Source: CAYULW01 sp964445815 (GTDB taxonomy: Bacteria; Bacteroidota; Bacteroidia; Flavobacteriales_E; Vicingaceae). Taken from it: a stretch of DNA of 64,000 nucleotides. A program made the position numbers and the translations under genes. Location of the stretch: positions 310,001 to 374,000 of the forward strand of contig CAYULW010000003.1 in NCBI GenBank assembly GCA_964445815.1, given 5' to 3'. Shown here piece after piece: positions 8,188-16,514 of the stretch (its first letter is position 1; each line of letters begins with the position of its first letter). The notes beneath the pieces are model-generated. The model saw nothing but the letters and a program-made list of their open reading frames with translations, was not told the DNA's origin and ran no database searches.

Positions 8188-9405
8188 ATGAAGAAAGTTG
8201 ACTTGTTTTTTCTTTTCATCCTATTTTCTCTTATAGCTTATTCACAACAATGGATTCAAAAGAATAATTTTTCAGGTCAGCCTAGAATTAGCGCAACAGG
8301 GTTTTCCAATGGGAGTTATGGTTACATCTGTATGGGTGGGCCGAGTTCTACAATTCTTTTCAATGACCTGTGGCGTTACGATCCTTCTCTAGATACATGG
8401 ATGTTGGTAGATACCTTTCCGGCTTTACCAAGAAATAATCTGGTGTCCTTTACAATCGATACCATTAGTTTTATAGGTTTGGGTTACAATGGTGTTATGG
8501 ATGTTAGTTTTAAGGATATGTACTCATATAATCCAAATACCGCCACATGGACTTCGTTGTCCAATTTCCCAGGTACTTATAGTAGGGGTTCTAAGGCCGT
8601 AGTGTTGAACGGCAAGGGATATGTTATGGGAGGAGCTGGTAATTTAGGTATTGCAGCTGTTTCGGATGAACTCTGGGAATATTACCCAGCCTCAGATTCT
8701 TGGGTCCAACGACCCGATTTTCCTTTTGCCGCAAGAACCGGTGGAGCTGCTTTTGCAATAGATAGTTTGGTGTATTATGGTCTGGGGCACAATCATTCTG
8801 TTAATTTTAAAGACATATGGGCCTTTAATCCGTCAACAAACGTTTGGGTGCAAAAAGATACATTTCCCGGAATGGGGCGACACAACCCTTCTGTTTTTGT
8901 AATCAATGGAAAAGCAATTATTGGTGGTGGTCATGATGTAGGTGGGGGAGTAATGTCAGATTATTACATCTACGATCCTGTAATCAACTCTTGGTCGCCT
9001 TTACCTTCATTTATAAATGGTAAAAGAACCGTTTCATCTACATTTTCTATTAATTCTATAGGGTACATAGCTACAGGTAGAGATTCCTCTTATACTTCTT
9101 TGAACGATGTATGGGAATACAATGATACATCTCTTACAGTAAGGCTTGGGGAGTACAATAAATCTGAAAGAAAGATAGAGCTTTACCCAAACCCGTCCAA
9201 TGGTCAAATTACCATATCAGATGCTAGGGGAGTTTTTAGTGTGTTTGATATAAACGGTAAAGAAGTGTTTGTAGAAACATTATCAGAGTCTAATTCTAAA
9301 GAACAGAAATTAAATCTAACCTATTTAGGCAGTGGTCTTTATTTCTATAGAGTCATTGATGAGGTGAATTCTACCTCTAGCTCTGGGAAATTAATTATAA
9401 AATAA
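8188..9405 (+). CDS. Secreted kelch-repeat protein with T9SS type A sorting domain (copy 1)
   Basis: The 405-residue product has a signal peptide (residues 1-19, cleavage after AYS), about five kelch-type repeats (residues 25-310) recognised by recurring Tyr-x-Pro-x-x-x-x-Trp strands such as YDPSLDTW, YNPNTATW, YYPASDSW and FNPSTNVW, and a C-terminal domain from about residue 330 with YPNPSNGQ and a final SGKLIIK typical of T9SS cargo. It should fold as a beta-propeller and be exported across the outer membrane. The ligand or activity cannot be told from the sequence. It is one of a tandem pair; see 9545-10759. Confidence 0.85.
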   Translation: MKKVDLFFLFILFSLIAYSQQWIQKNNFSGQPRISATGFSNGSYGYICMGGPSSTILFNDLWRYDPSLDTWMLVDTFPALPRNNLVSFTIDTISFIGLGYNGVMDVSFKDMYSYNPNTATWTSLSNFPGTYSRGSKAVVLNGKGYVMGGAGNLGIAAVSDELWEYYPASDSWVQRPDFPFAARTGGAAFAIDSLVYYGLGHNHSVNFKDIWAFNPSTNVWVQKDTFPGMGRHNPSVFVINGKAIIGGGHDVGGGVMSDYYIYDPVINSWSPLPSFINGKRTVSSTFSINSIGYIATGRDSSYTSLNDVWEYNDTSLTVRLGEYNKSERKIELYPNPSNGQITISDARGVFSVFDINGKEVFVETLSESNSKEQKLNLTYLGSGLYFYRVIDEVNSTSSSGKLIIK

Positions 9406-9451
9406 CAGAGTTAATTTCTTGATTTTCATCAGTTTTAAAATAGGGAGTAAC

Positions 9452-9499
9452 AGCAGCTGTTCCTCTCAATCTTATGGGCTTGGTAATTAGGTTCGTTAA
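9452..9499 (+). pseudogene. Relic of the eno 3' end carried by the tandem duplication
   Basis: The bases ending at 9499 match the last bases of enolase: a 15-base block TATGGGCTTGGTAAT (9473-9487) equals 8118-8132, and CGTTAA at the eno stop is also kept, followed by the same spacer and leader before the kelch start. The copy is decayed and not in an open frame. It marks the upstream edge of the duplicated unit. Confidence 0.65.
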
Positions 9500-9518
9500 C
9501 ACGCCAAAAAGAAAATAG

Positions 9519-9526
9519 TACCTTCG
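9519..9526 (+). promoter_or_regulatory. Possible -7 element before the second kelch gene
   Basis: This is the duplicated TACCTTCG octamer, 18 bases upstream of the second kelch ATG, inside the leader that is identical in both copies. Confidence is low for the same reason as in the first copy. Confidence 0.4.
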
Positions 9527-9544
9527 TGTCAAATCAATTAAGAC

Positions 9545-10759
9545 ATGAAGAAAGTTAACTTGTTTTTTCTTTTCATCTTATTTTCTCTTATAGCTTATTC
9601 TCAACAATGGACTCAAAAGAATAATTTTCCGGGCCAGTTGAGACATTCGGGAGAAGGGTTTTCTTTTGGAGCTTATGGTTACTTATGCGGTGGAAGTTCA
9701 AATTCTGGCAGTACTTCCTATTCAGATTTATGGCAGTATGATCCTTCAAATGATGTATGGACGCAGAAAACAAGTTTTCCAGGTACCGGAAGAGAGCATA
9801 TAGAATCTTTCATAATAGATAGTATTTGTTATTTAGGGTTAGGTTATAACTATAGCCTAAATAACAATTATAAGGACATGTACAAATACAATCCGGTAAC
9901 CGATACTTGGACGTCTCTTGCTAATTATCCGGGTACGGGTTCTAGAGGAAGTTCTGCCACTTCATTAAATGGAAAAGGCTATATAATGGGCGGAGGAACA
10001 GTTAGAGGTAGCGCTTATGTCTCTAAACAACTGTGGGAGTATTACCCTTTAACAGATTCATGGGTTCAACGGCCCAATCTTCCCGGATCTGCTCGGACTG
10101 GTGGACTTGCTTTTAGTGCTAATAATTTGGTTTATTATGGTTTTGGACACAATCATTCAGTAGACTTCAATGACTTATGGGCATTTAATCCTTTGTCTAA
10201 TGCTTGGACACAAATGAGTTCTTTTCCGGGCTTAGGAAGACTAAATCCCTCAATGCTACAGATTAATGGTAAGATAATCATTGGAGGGGGACAAGAACTA
10301 GGAGGAAATAAGCTTAATGATTACTATGCGTATGACCCTGTGAATGATATTTGGATCAGTGTGGATTCATTACCTAACGGTGGAACATCTAATGCAACCT
10401 ATTTTTCCATCGGATCAAAAGGGTATATAATTACGGGTAGAGATACATCTAATACAACTGTAAACGATGTATGGGAATACAATGATACATCTCTTACAGT
10501 AAGGCTTGGGGAGCATAATAGATCTGAAAGAAAAATAGAGCTTTATCCAAACCCCTCTAATGGTCAATTTACCATATCAGATGCTAGAGGAATTTTTAGT
10601 GTGTTTGACATAAATGGAAAAGAGGTGTTTGTAAAAACATTATCAGAGTCCAGTTCTAAAGAACAGAAGTTAAATCTAACAACTTTAGGTAGAGGTCTTT
10701 ATTTCTATAGAGTAATTAATGAAGAGAATTCTACCTCCGGGAAATTGATTATTGATTGA
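9545..10759 (+). CDS. Secreted kelch-repeat protein with T9SS type A sorting domain (copy 2)
   Basis: This 404-residue paralogue of the preceding gene has the same signal peptide (MKKVNLFFLFILFSLIAYS), kelch repeats with YDPSNDVW, YNPVTDTW, YYPLTDSW, FNPLSNAW and YDPVNDIW, and a nearly identical sorting domain ending SGKLIID. The signal and sorting regions are almost the same as copy 1 at the DNA level, while the propeller region is far more diverged, so the two products probably share export but may differ in surface binding. Function unknown. No terminator was seen between the two copies. Confidence 0.85.
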   Translation: MKKVNLFFLFILFSLIAYSQQWTQKNNFPGQLRHSGEGFSFGAYGYLCGGSSNSGSTSYSDLWQYDPSNDVWTQKTSFPGTGREHIESFIIDSICYLGLGYNYSLNNNYKDMYKYNPVTDTWTSLANYPGTGSRGSSATSLNGKGYIMGGGTVRGSAYVSKQLWEYYPLTDSWVQRPNLPGSARTGGLAFSANNLVYYGFGHNHSVDFNDLWAFNPLSNAWTQMSSFPGLGRLNPSMLQINGKIIIGGGQELGGNKLNDYYAYDPVNDIWISVDSLPNGGTSNATYFSIGSKGYIITGRDTSNTTVNDVWEYNDTSLTVRLGEHNRSERKIELYPNPSNGQFTISDARGIFSVFDINGKEVFVKTLSESSSKEQKLNLTTLGRGLYFYRVINEENSTSGKLIID

Positions 10760-10795
10760 TAAGCCCTTAACTTAACTATTTATTCACATTGGCCT

Positions 10796-10827
10796 CTTGT
10801 AAAGTGTTTGTCGCTTGCTTACTTTTG
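10796..10827 (+). promoter_or_regulatory. Promoter for citrate synthase
   Basis: A -33-like CTTG at 10796-10799 is followed after 20 bases by TACTTTTG at 10820-10827, an exact match to the Bacteroidota -7 consensus TAnnTTTG. The distance to the gltA ATG is 58 bases. Confidence 0.7.
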
Positions 10828-10885
10828 CAATTCGATAAAAATCGAATTAATTTACTTTTACTTCTCACTAAAATAAATGTAAAGC

Positions 10886-12172
10886 ATGTCGGATAAAGCA
10901 CAATTAAGAGTAGGAGATCAGGTCTATGATTTGCCGATTATTGAAGGAACAGAAAATGAAAGAGCTATTGACATCAGTTCTTTAAGAGGAGCTTCCGGTT
11001 TAATAACCATAGATCCGGGGTATAAGAACACAGGTTCAACCAAAAGTGCGATTACTTTTTTAGATGGAGAGAAGGGCATCTTAAGATATAGAGGTTACTC
11101 AATTGAGGAATTGGCTGATAAGGCTTCATTTCTTGAGGTAGCCTATTTATTGATTTATGGCAATTTGCCTAAGGAAGAAGAACTATCGGTCTTTCAAAAA
11201 GACATTACTCATCACACCTTGATTCATGAAGACATCAAAAACATCTTAGAAGGTTTTCCTTCTAACTCTCACCCAATGGGTGTTTTATCTTCTTTGGTGT
11301 CTTCATTGACTGCATTCTATCCTGAATCATTAGATCCAAATCGCTCTGCCGATGAGGTGGATTTGAGCATTCGCAGATTGTTGGCAAAACTGCCTACTAT
11401 GGCGGCTTGGGCCTATAAAAATGAAATCGGACATCCTGCCAATTATCCTGATAACAGATTGGATTATTGTTCGAACTTCTTAAAAATGATGTTCGCAGTG
11501 CCTTCGGCACAGTATGAAGTCAACCCGGTTGTTGCGGATGCCTTGGATAAGCTATTGATTCTTCATGCTGATCATGAGCAAAACTGTTCAACGTCTACCG
11601 TAAGAATTGTTGGGTCTTCACATGCCAGTTTATATGCATCTATCTCAGCCGGAATTTCTGCCTTGTGGGGACCACTTCACGGAGGTGCCAATCAAGCGGT
11701 AATTGAAATGTTGGAAGGCATAAGAAAAGATGGGGGAGATGTCAATAAATACATGTCAAAAGCCAAAGATAAAAATGATCCGTTCAGACTAATGGGTTTT
11801 GGACATAGAGTATATAAGAACTTTGATCCTAGAGCGCGAATCATAAAGAAAGCGGCAGATGATGTTTTGGAAGCATTAGGAATTAATGATCCGGTCTTGG
11901 AAATTGCAAAAGGCTTGGAGGAAGTAGCTTTAAGAGATGAATATTTTGTTGAGCGTAAACTATATCCTAATGTTGATTTTTATTCAGGAATCATCTATCG
12001 AGCAATTGGTATTCCTACATCAATGTTTACTGTAATGTTTACTTTGGGTCGATTGCCGGGTTGGATTGCTCAATGGAAAGAAATGAGAGAGAATAAAGAG
12101 CCGATTGGTCGTCCACGTCAAGTGTATACCGGAATGAATGAAAGAAATTTCATTGATTTGAAAAATCGCTAA
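10886..12172 (+). CDS. gltA: Citrate synthase (type II)
   Basis: This enzyme condenses acetyl-CoA with oxaloacetate at the entry of the TCA cycle. The 428-residue product has the N-terminal small domain typical of NADH-sensitive type II enzymes and the catalytic triad His265 (WGPLHGGANQ), His307 (GFGHRVYKNFDPRA) and Asp364 (NVDFYSGI). It is monocistronic: a promoter lies upstream and a clear terminator follows 20 bases after the stop. An earlier ATG at 10878 is closed at once by TAA, so the start at 10886 is sound. Confidence 0.97.
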   Translation: MSDKAQLRVGDQVYDLPIIEGTENERAIDISSLRGASGLITIDPGYKNTGSTKSAITFLDGEKGILRYRGYSIEELADKASFLEVAYLLIYGNLPKEEELSVFQKDITHHTLIHEDIKNILEGFPSNSHPMGVLSSLVSSLTAFYPESLDPNRSADEVDLSIRRLLAKLPTMAAWAYKNEIGHPANYPDNRLDYCSNFLKMMFAVPSAQYEVNPVVADALDKLLILHADHEQNCSTSTVRIVGSSHASLYASISAGISALWGPLHGGANQAVIEMLEGIRKDGGDVNKYMSKAKDKNDPFRLMGFGHRVYKNFDPRARIIKKAADDVLEALGINDPVLEIAKGLEEVALRDEYFVERKLYPNVDFYSGIIYRAIGIPTSMFTVMFTLGRLPGWIAQWKEMRENKEPIGRPRQVYTGMNERNFIDLKNR

Positions 12173-12192
12173 GTTTTTATAAACTAAATATG

Positions 12193-12218
12193 AGCCCTTC
12201 TTTTGAAGGGCTTTTTTT
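12193..12218 (+). terminator. Intrinsic terminator after gltA
   Basis: AGCCCTTC (12193-12200), loop TTTT, GAAGGGCT (12205-12212) and a T run form a perfect 8-bp G/C-containing stem followed by U's, a textbook rho-independent terminator. Confidence 0.93.
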
Positions 12219-12285
12219 ATCTCTCATTATCTCAGTGAACAAGCTGATCGAATAAAGGTTATTTTAGTAGGTCAAATTAACAGCT

Positions 12286-14127
12286 ATGGGATATAAGAGC
12301 ATGGGGGCATGCATTGCCGATTTGGAAAAGAATGGACATCTCGTTAGAATAAAAGAGGAAGTAGATCCCCACCTTCAAATGGCTTCGATTCACCTTAGAG
12401 TGCATGAGGCAGGAGGACCTGCAATTTTTTATGAAAATGTAAAAGGAAGTCAGTTCCCTGCTGTTTCCAACCTTTTTGGAACTATAGATCGAAGTCGGTT
12501 TATTTTTCGTGATACTTTAGAGAGGGTTAAAAAGATGGTTCAATTGAAAGGAGATCTTTCATTGGCTTTTAAAGCTCCGCTTGATTATGCCAGTATTCCC
12601 TTTGCTGCTTTCAAAGCACTTCCTCAGAGGGTTATGTTAAAGCCTGCCATTATGAAGCAGACAACTTCAATTCAAGACTTGCCTTTAATTAAGCACTGGC
12701 CGATGGATGGTGGAGCTTATGTGACCCTTCCGGTGGTTTATACGGAAGACATTGAAAAACCCGGAGCAATGAACTCCAATTTGGGAATGTATCGTATTCA
12801 ATTGACCGGAAATGAGTTTGTTACTAATCAAGAAGTTGGACTGCATTATCAGATACATAGGGGCATAGGGGTACATCAAACCAAGGCTAATGCTTTGGGA
12901 AAGCCACTACGTGTTTCCATCTTTATTGGAGGGCCACCATCTCATTCCTTTGCTGCAGTTATGCCATTGCCTGAAGGCTTATCCGAGCTGACATTTGCGG
13001 GAGCATTAGGTGGAAGAAGGTTTAGACATTACAGAATAGGAGGCCATGTTATTTCAGCAGATGCTGATTTTGTCATAACCGGCAAGGTTTATCCGATGCA
13101 GAATAAACCGGAAGGGCCGTTTGGAGATCATTTGGGATATTACAGTTTGAAGCATGATTTTCCATTGATGAAAGTAGATCAGGTTTATCATAAGAAGAAT
13201 GCAATATGGCCTTTCACTGTTGTTGGACGACCTCCACAGGAAGATACAAGCTTTGGAAAATTAATTCATGAAATAACCGGAAGCATCATCCCAAAAGAAA
13301 TACCCGGCTTGCACGAAGTTAATGCAGTTGATGAAGCAGGAGTGCATCCGCTTTTATTTGCGATTGGAAGTGAACGCTATACACCTTATTTAGAGAGCCA
13401 ACAACCAGCTGAACTCTTGACCATTGCCAATCATATTCTAGGTTTTGGGCAGATGTCCTTGGCTAAATATTTATTCATTGTCGCCAGAGAAGATAATCCT
13501 AATTTATCTGTCAATCAGCTTGAATTCTTTATACAGCATGTTTTAGAACGGGTAGATTGGACAAGAGATCTTCACTTTTATACAAACACAACAATTGACA
13601 CATTAGACTATAGTAGTTCAGAATTGAATTCCGGTTCCAAACTAGTGATAGCAGCCGTTGGACAGAAAAAAAGGACATTGGTTTCTGAAATAAACTCAAA
13701 CATTAATTGGCCCGGAGCAGTGTCAAATGTGAAAGTTGTGATGCCTGGTATTTTGGCGATTTCATTATCGGACTTTACTTCTTACCCTAATGAAATTGAT
13801 CAAATTGACGAGCTTTCTAAACAATTGGAAAGTCAACTCGACGCTCTTCAGGGCATTCAGATGATTGTCATTTGCGATGATGCAAATTTTCTGGATCATA
13901 ACTTTAAAAACTTCATTTGGGTAACTTTTACTAGAAGTAATCCTTCTCATGACATATACGGGATAAAGAGTTTTGTCAAATTTAAGCACTGGGGTTGTGA
14001 AGGCTCTCTGATAATCGATGCGCGGATGAAATCACACTCCGCACCTGTATTAAAGCTAGATCCTGAGATTGAACGGTCTGTGGATGCACTGGGAGCCAAG
14101 GGAAAATCTTTACATGGGATTATTTAG
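12286..14127 (+). CDS. UbiD family decarboxylase (prenylated-FMN dependent), candidate MqnL
   Basis: UbiD-type enzymes use prenylated FMN to decarboxylate aromatic or alpha,beta-unsaturated acids in quinone synthesis. The 613-residue product has the family core with AMNSNLGMYRIQLTG (metal ligand Asn165, Arg170), a segment with IHRGIGVH, and EGPFGDH, giving the Arg170-Glu276-Asp281 catalytic triad. It is longer than E. coli UbiD (about 500), as is usual in Bacteroidota. Because mqnB and mqnD of the futalosine pathway occur at 43.7-45.2 kb, this gene may be the decarboxylase acting on prenylated 1,4-dihydroxy-6-naphthoate (MqnL). That assignment is inference; ubiD is the safe family name. Confidence 0.9.
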   Translation: MGYKSMGACIADLEKNGHLVRIKEEVDPHLQMASIHLRVHEAGGPAIFYENVKGSQFPAVSNLFGTIDRSRFIFRDTLERVKKMVQLKGDLSLAFKAPLDYASIPFAAFKALPQRVMLKPAIMKQTTSIQDLPLIKHWPMDGGAYVTLPVVYTEDIEKPGAMNSNLGMYRIQLTGNEFVTNQEVGLHYQIHRGIGVHQTKANALGKPLRVSIFIGGPPSHSFAAVMPLPEGLSELTFAGALGGRRFRHYRIGGHVISADADFVITGKVYPMQNKPEGPFGDHLGYYSLKHDFPLMKVDQVYHKKNAIWPFTVVGRPPQEDTSFGKLIHEITGSIIPKEIPGLHEVNAVDEAGVHPLLFAIGSERYTPYLESQQPAELLTIANHILGFGQMSLAKYLFIVAREDNPNLSVNQLEFFIQHVLERVDWTRDLHFYTNTTIDTLDYSSSELNSGSKLVIAAVGQKKRTLVSEINSNINWPGAVSNVKVVMPGILAISLSDFTSYPNEIDQIDELSKQLESQLDALQGIQMIVICDDANFLDHNFKNFIWVTFTRSNPSHDIYGIKSFVKFKHWGCEGSLIIDARMKSHSAPVLKLDPEIERSVDALGAKGKSLHGII

Positions 14128-14153
14128 ACTACTTGTATTAAAAATGCACAAAT

Positions 14154-14187
14154 AAAAAAAGCCCGAGTGTGAACTCAGGCTTTTTTA
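14154..14187. terminator. Bidirectional terminator between the UbiD gene and the DUF1573 gene
   Basis: Seven A's, GCCCGAGT, a short loop, ACTCAGGC and six T's form an inverted repeat between convergent genes. The single imperfect position is a C-A mismatch in plus-strand RNA but a U-G wobble in minus-strand RNA, so the hairpin should be slightly stronger for the minus-strand gene. Confidence 0.85.
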
Positions 14188-14204
14188 TTATTTCAGTTAA
14201 ATCT

Positions 14205-14777
14205 TTACTGAACTTGAACAGGTATTTCTCCTGCAGCAGCATTATCTGTATTTTCTCCCGGATTAACATCTGCAGTGATTCTTAACACAGTGGTTGCAGG
14301 TTCTGTATTAGCGGTAATGGTCACTGTTTTTGTTTGCTTATTCTTCTGAGTACCCGGACTATAAACTACCTTGATTTCTCCTGTCTCTCCCGGAGCAATC
14401 GGTTGTCTTGGATAATCAGGAACCGTACAACCGCAACTTCCTTTAGCATCAGAAATAATAAGCGGTTCATCACCGGTGTTGGTAAATGTAAACGTCTTTG
14501 GATTCGTAGTATTTTGTTCAATCGAGCCAAAATTATGCTCCATTTCATCAAATTGAATTGTGGTTGTTGGTCCAACAGGCTCATTAATCGTCTGTACTGG
14601 TTCAGTAACAGGATTATTAGCTGCAGGATTAGCAACTGCATTATTAACAGTAGAATTAGTTATAGGTGTTCTTTCATAAGACACTTCTCCATTATCTTCT
14701 CCTAATAAAATGGCTGTGTTTATTAATGTAGATACAGCAATAATAACCAATAAAGCATTCTTTAAATTATCATTCAT
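14205..14777 (-). CDS. DUF1573 domain protein, membrane-anchored
   Basis: The 190-residue product has an N-terminal hydrophobic segment (residues 8-25) that could be an uncleaved anchor, then an Asn/Thr/Pro-rich linker, then a DUF1573 immunoglobulin-like domain (about 72-175) with FDEMEHNFGSI, GDEPLIISDAKGSCGCT and PGETGEIKVVYSPG. DUF1573 proteins are widespread in Bacteroidota as extracytoplasmic proteins of unknown function; the GSCGC motif is a family hallmark. It lies downstream of the CtpA gene on the same strand with its own possible -7 element. The function is not known. Confidence 0.88.
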   Translation of the reverse strand: MNDNLKNALLVIIAVSTLINTAILLGEDNGEVSYERTPITNSTVNNAVANPAANNPVTEPVQTINEPVGPTTTIQFDEMEHNFGSIEQNTTNPKTFTFTNTGDEPLIISDAKGSCGCTVPDYPRQPIAPGETGEIKVVYSPGTQKNKQTKTVTITANTEPATTVLRITADVNPGENTDNAAAGEIPVQVQ

Positions 14778-14804
14778 GACTTATAGATTTTAAATTCAAG
14801 GCTG

Positions 14805-14812
14805 CAAATATA
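14805..14812 (-). promoter_or_regulatory. -7 element before the DUF1573 gene
   Basis: On the minus strand this reads TATATTTG, an exact TAnnTTTG match followed by C, 27 bases before the ATG, in the short gap after the CtpA stop. No TTG was found at the ideal -33 distance. Confidence 0.5.
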
Positions 14813-14813
14813 A

Positions 14814-16409
14814 TTAATCGTAAACAAGATTCGCTTTTTCAAACTCATCACTTTGAATGAGATTTATCGCTTCCAGAAATGAGTCGTTCAATTGATTGAT
14901 AATCTCAAAATAAGCAGATGTGTCGTAGAGGTTTCTTGCCATTAAAGCTGTAAGTTGCGTATCAATTAACTTCTTAGATTTCTGATAGTCTGCTTCGTTT
15001 TTTTCGACATTCTTTTTTGTAGCGTATTTAAAGAAATCATCCATGAATTCTTCCGTTAAGACAAAATCCTTCTTAAAATGGTGAAATGAAGGGTATGTTT
15101 TCAATAATTTCTTTCGGTTTTTATCCAAATAAGAAAGAGTGAACTCATTGTAAACACCTCTTCTAATCAAATTTCGATTAAACTCGGAATTCATACTCGT
15201 ATCAATCGGGATAAAGATATCTGGCATAATTCCTCCTCCACCATATACTATACGCTTATTTGGCGTGTAAAACTTTAACGAGTCAGGGAAATCTATGCTA
15301 TCTGCTGAAACCAGTTCTCCGCTTTTGAATCTTCTGTTCAATTCATTGTAATACTTCTCTTTTCCGCCATCATATGGACGTTGAATAGATCTGCCTGTTG
15401 GAGTATAGTAGCGTGCAGTAGTTAATCTTACAGCTGAACCGTCAGGTAATGGAAATGGCTTTTGAACCAGGCCTTTTCCAAAAGAGCGTCGACCTATAAC
15501 CATACCCCTGTCCCAGTCTTGTACAGCTCCAGACACAATTTCGCTAGCAGAAGCAGAACCCTCATCAATCAGTACTGCCAGTTTCCCTTTCTCGAAACTG
15601 CCCCTTGAAGTGGCCTTGTATTCTTCGCGCTTTTGCTTATCTCCTTGCGTATACACAATCATTTTACCTTGATCCAAAAACTCATCTGCCAATAAAAATG
15701 CCGTTTGAAGATAACCGCCTCCATTTCCTCTAAGGTCAAGAATCAAATTGTTTGCACCATTTTGCCTGAGAGTATCCAATGCAGTTTTAAACTCTTCCAT
15801 CGTAGTTCTAGCAAAACGATTGACTTTTATGTATCCGATTTCGGGAGTAGCCATATAGGATGCATCAATACTAAAGATGGGAATCTTATCTCTGGTTATT
15901 GAGTAGGGAATCAACTTCTTTTCAAATGCTCTTTTAATTTCTACATTGACGATGGTCCCTTTTTTCCCTCTTAATAAACGTTGTACATCACTATTTTTAA
16001 CTCCAGTTCCGGCAACCACTTCACCTTCGACTTTAATGATCTTATCTCCCGCCTGAATACCAAGTTTTTCAGAAGGTCCTCCTGAAATTGGCGAAACAAC
16101 AGTAATCGTATCTCTTAGGATGTTAAATTGAATTCCAATGCCCTCAAAATTGCCCTCAAGAGGTTCATTCATCTTTTTAAGTTCCTTCTCAGGAATATAC
16201 ACGGAATGCGGATCAAGCTCTTTTAGCATTCCAACAATCGCATCTTCAACTAGCTGCTCATTATCAACCTGATCTACATAAGCATAATTAATTATGGTCA
16301 ATAAGTTATCTAACTTGACCACACCATCATTCTTAGATTTTATTCCTTCCTGGGCATTTGTAACAAGAAACAAGGCAATCAGTATGGTCGATAAAAACAA
16401 TCTTTTCAT
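14814..16409 (-). CDS. C-terminal processing peptidase, S41 family (CtpA/Prc-like)
   Basis: S41 peptidases cleave the C-termini of envelope proteins in the periplasm. The 531-residue product has a signal peptide (MKRLFLSTILIALFLVTNA), a PDZ domain (about 85-165, with GIGIQFNI and GIQAGDKIIKVEG) and the tail-specific protease domain with catalytic Ser287 in GSASASEIV and Lys312 in FGKGLVQ. An about 150-residue C-terminal extension follows, as is usual in Bacteroidota homologues. Both catalytic residues are present, so it should be active. It may share regulation with the DUF1573 gene downstream. Confidence 0.93.
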   Translation of the reverse strand: MKRLFLSTILIALFLVTNAQEGIKSKNDGVVKLDNLLTIINYAYVDQVDNEQLVEDAIVGMLKELDPHSVYIPEKELKKMNEPLEGNFEGIGIQFNILRDTITVVSPISGGPSEKLGIQAGDKIIKVEGEVVAGTGVKNSDVQRLLRGKKGTIVNVEIKRAFEKKLIPYSITRDKIPIFSIDASYMATPEIGYIKVNRFARTTMEEFKTALDTLRQNGANNLILDLRGNGGGYLQTAFLLADEFLDQGKMIVYTQGDKQKREEYKATSRGSFEKGKLAVLIDEGSASASEIVSGAVQDWDRGMVIGRRSFGKGLVQKPFPLPDGSAVRLTTARYYTPTGRSIQRPYDGGKEKYYNELNRRFKSGELVSADSIDFPDSLKFYTPNKRIVYGGGGIMPDIFIPIDTSMNSEFNRNLIRRGVYNEFTLSYLDKNRKKLLKTYPSFHHFKKDFVLTEEFMDDFFKYATKKNVEKNEADYQKSKKLIDTQLTALMARNLYDTSAYFEIINQLNDSFLEAINLIQSDEFEKANLVYD

Positions 16410-16428
16410 ATTAAAACAATTAGTTGAT

Positions 16429-16436
16429 CAAATTTA
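16429..16436 (-). promoter_or_regulatory. -7 element before the S41 peptidase gene
   Basis: The minus strand reads TAAATTTG, an exact TAnnTTTG match, 19 bases before the ATG. No clear -33 element was found. Confidence 0.45.
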
Positions 16437-16514
16437 ATGAATGCTTCTTTGAAGCCCCGTTAATAAACGTTAACCGGAGAGATAAAGTTTCCAGTGGTAA
16501 TTTATGAGGATAAA

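Larger units (their letters stand above)
8118..10759 (+). repeat. Tandem duplication of about 1.36 kb (kelch gene pair with leader)
   Basis: Two direct copies start inside the end of eno (about 8118) and at about 9473, offset by roughly 1,356 bases. The leader plus first codons are identical over 49 bases (8151-8199 and 9508-9556), and another 51-base identical block lies in the C-terminal coding part (9103-9153 and 10463-10513). The middle of the genes is much more diverged. No transposase or target-site duplication was seen. Confidence 0.85.

Noticed and set aside
8118..10759. Insertion sequence as the cause of the kelch repeat
   Set aside because: No transposase, terminal inverted repeats or target duplications are seen; simple tandem duplication explains it.
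14334..14705. 123-residue plus-strand ORF opposite the DUF1573 gene
   Set aside because: The DUF1573 frame encodes a recognisable domain; the antisense frame is Ser/Arg/Ile-rich with no features.
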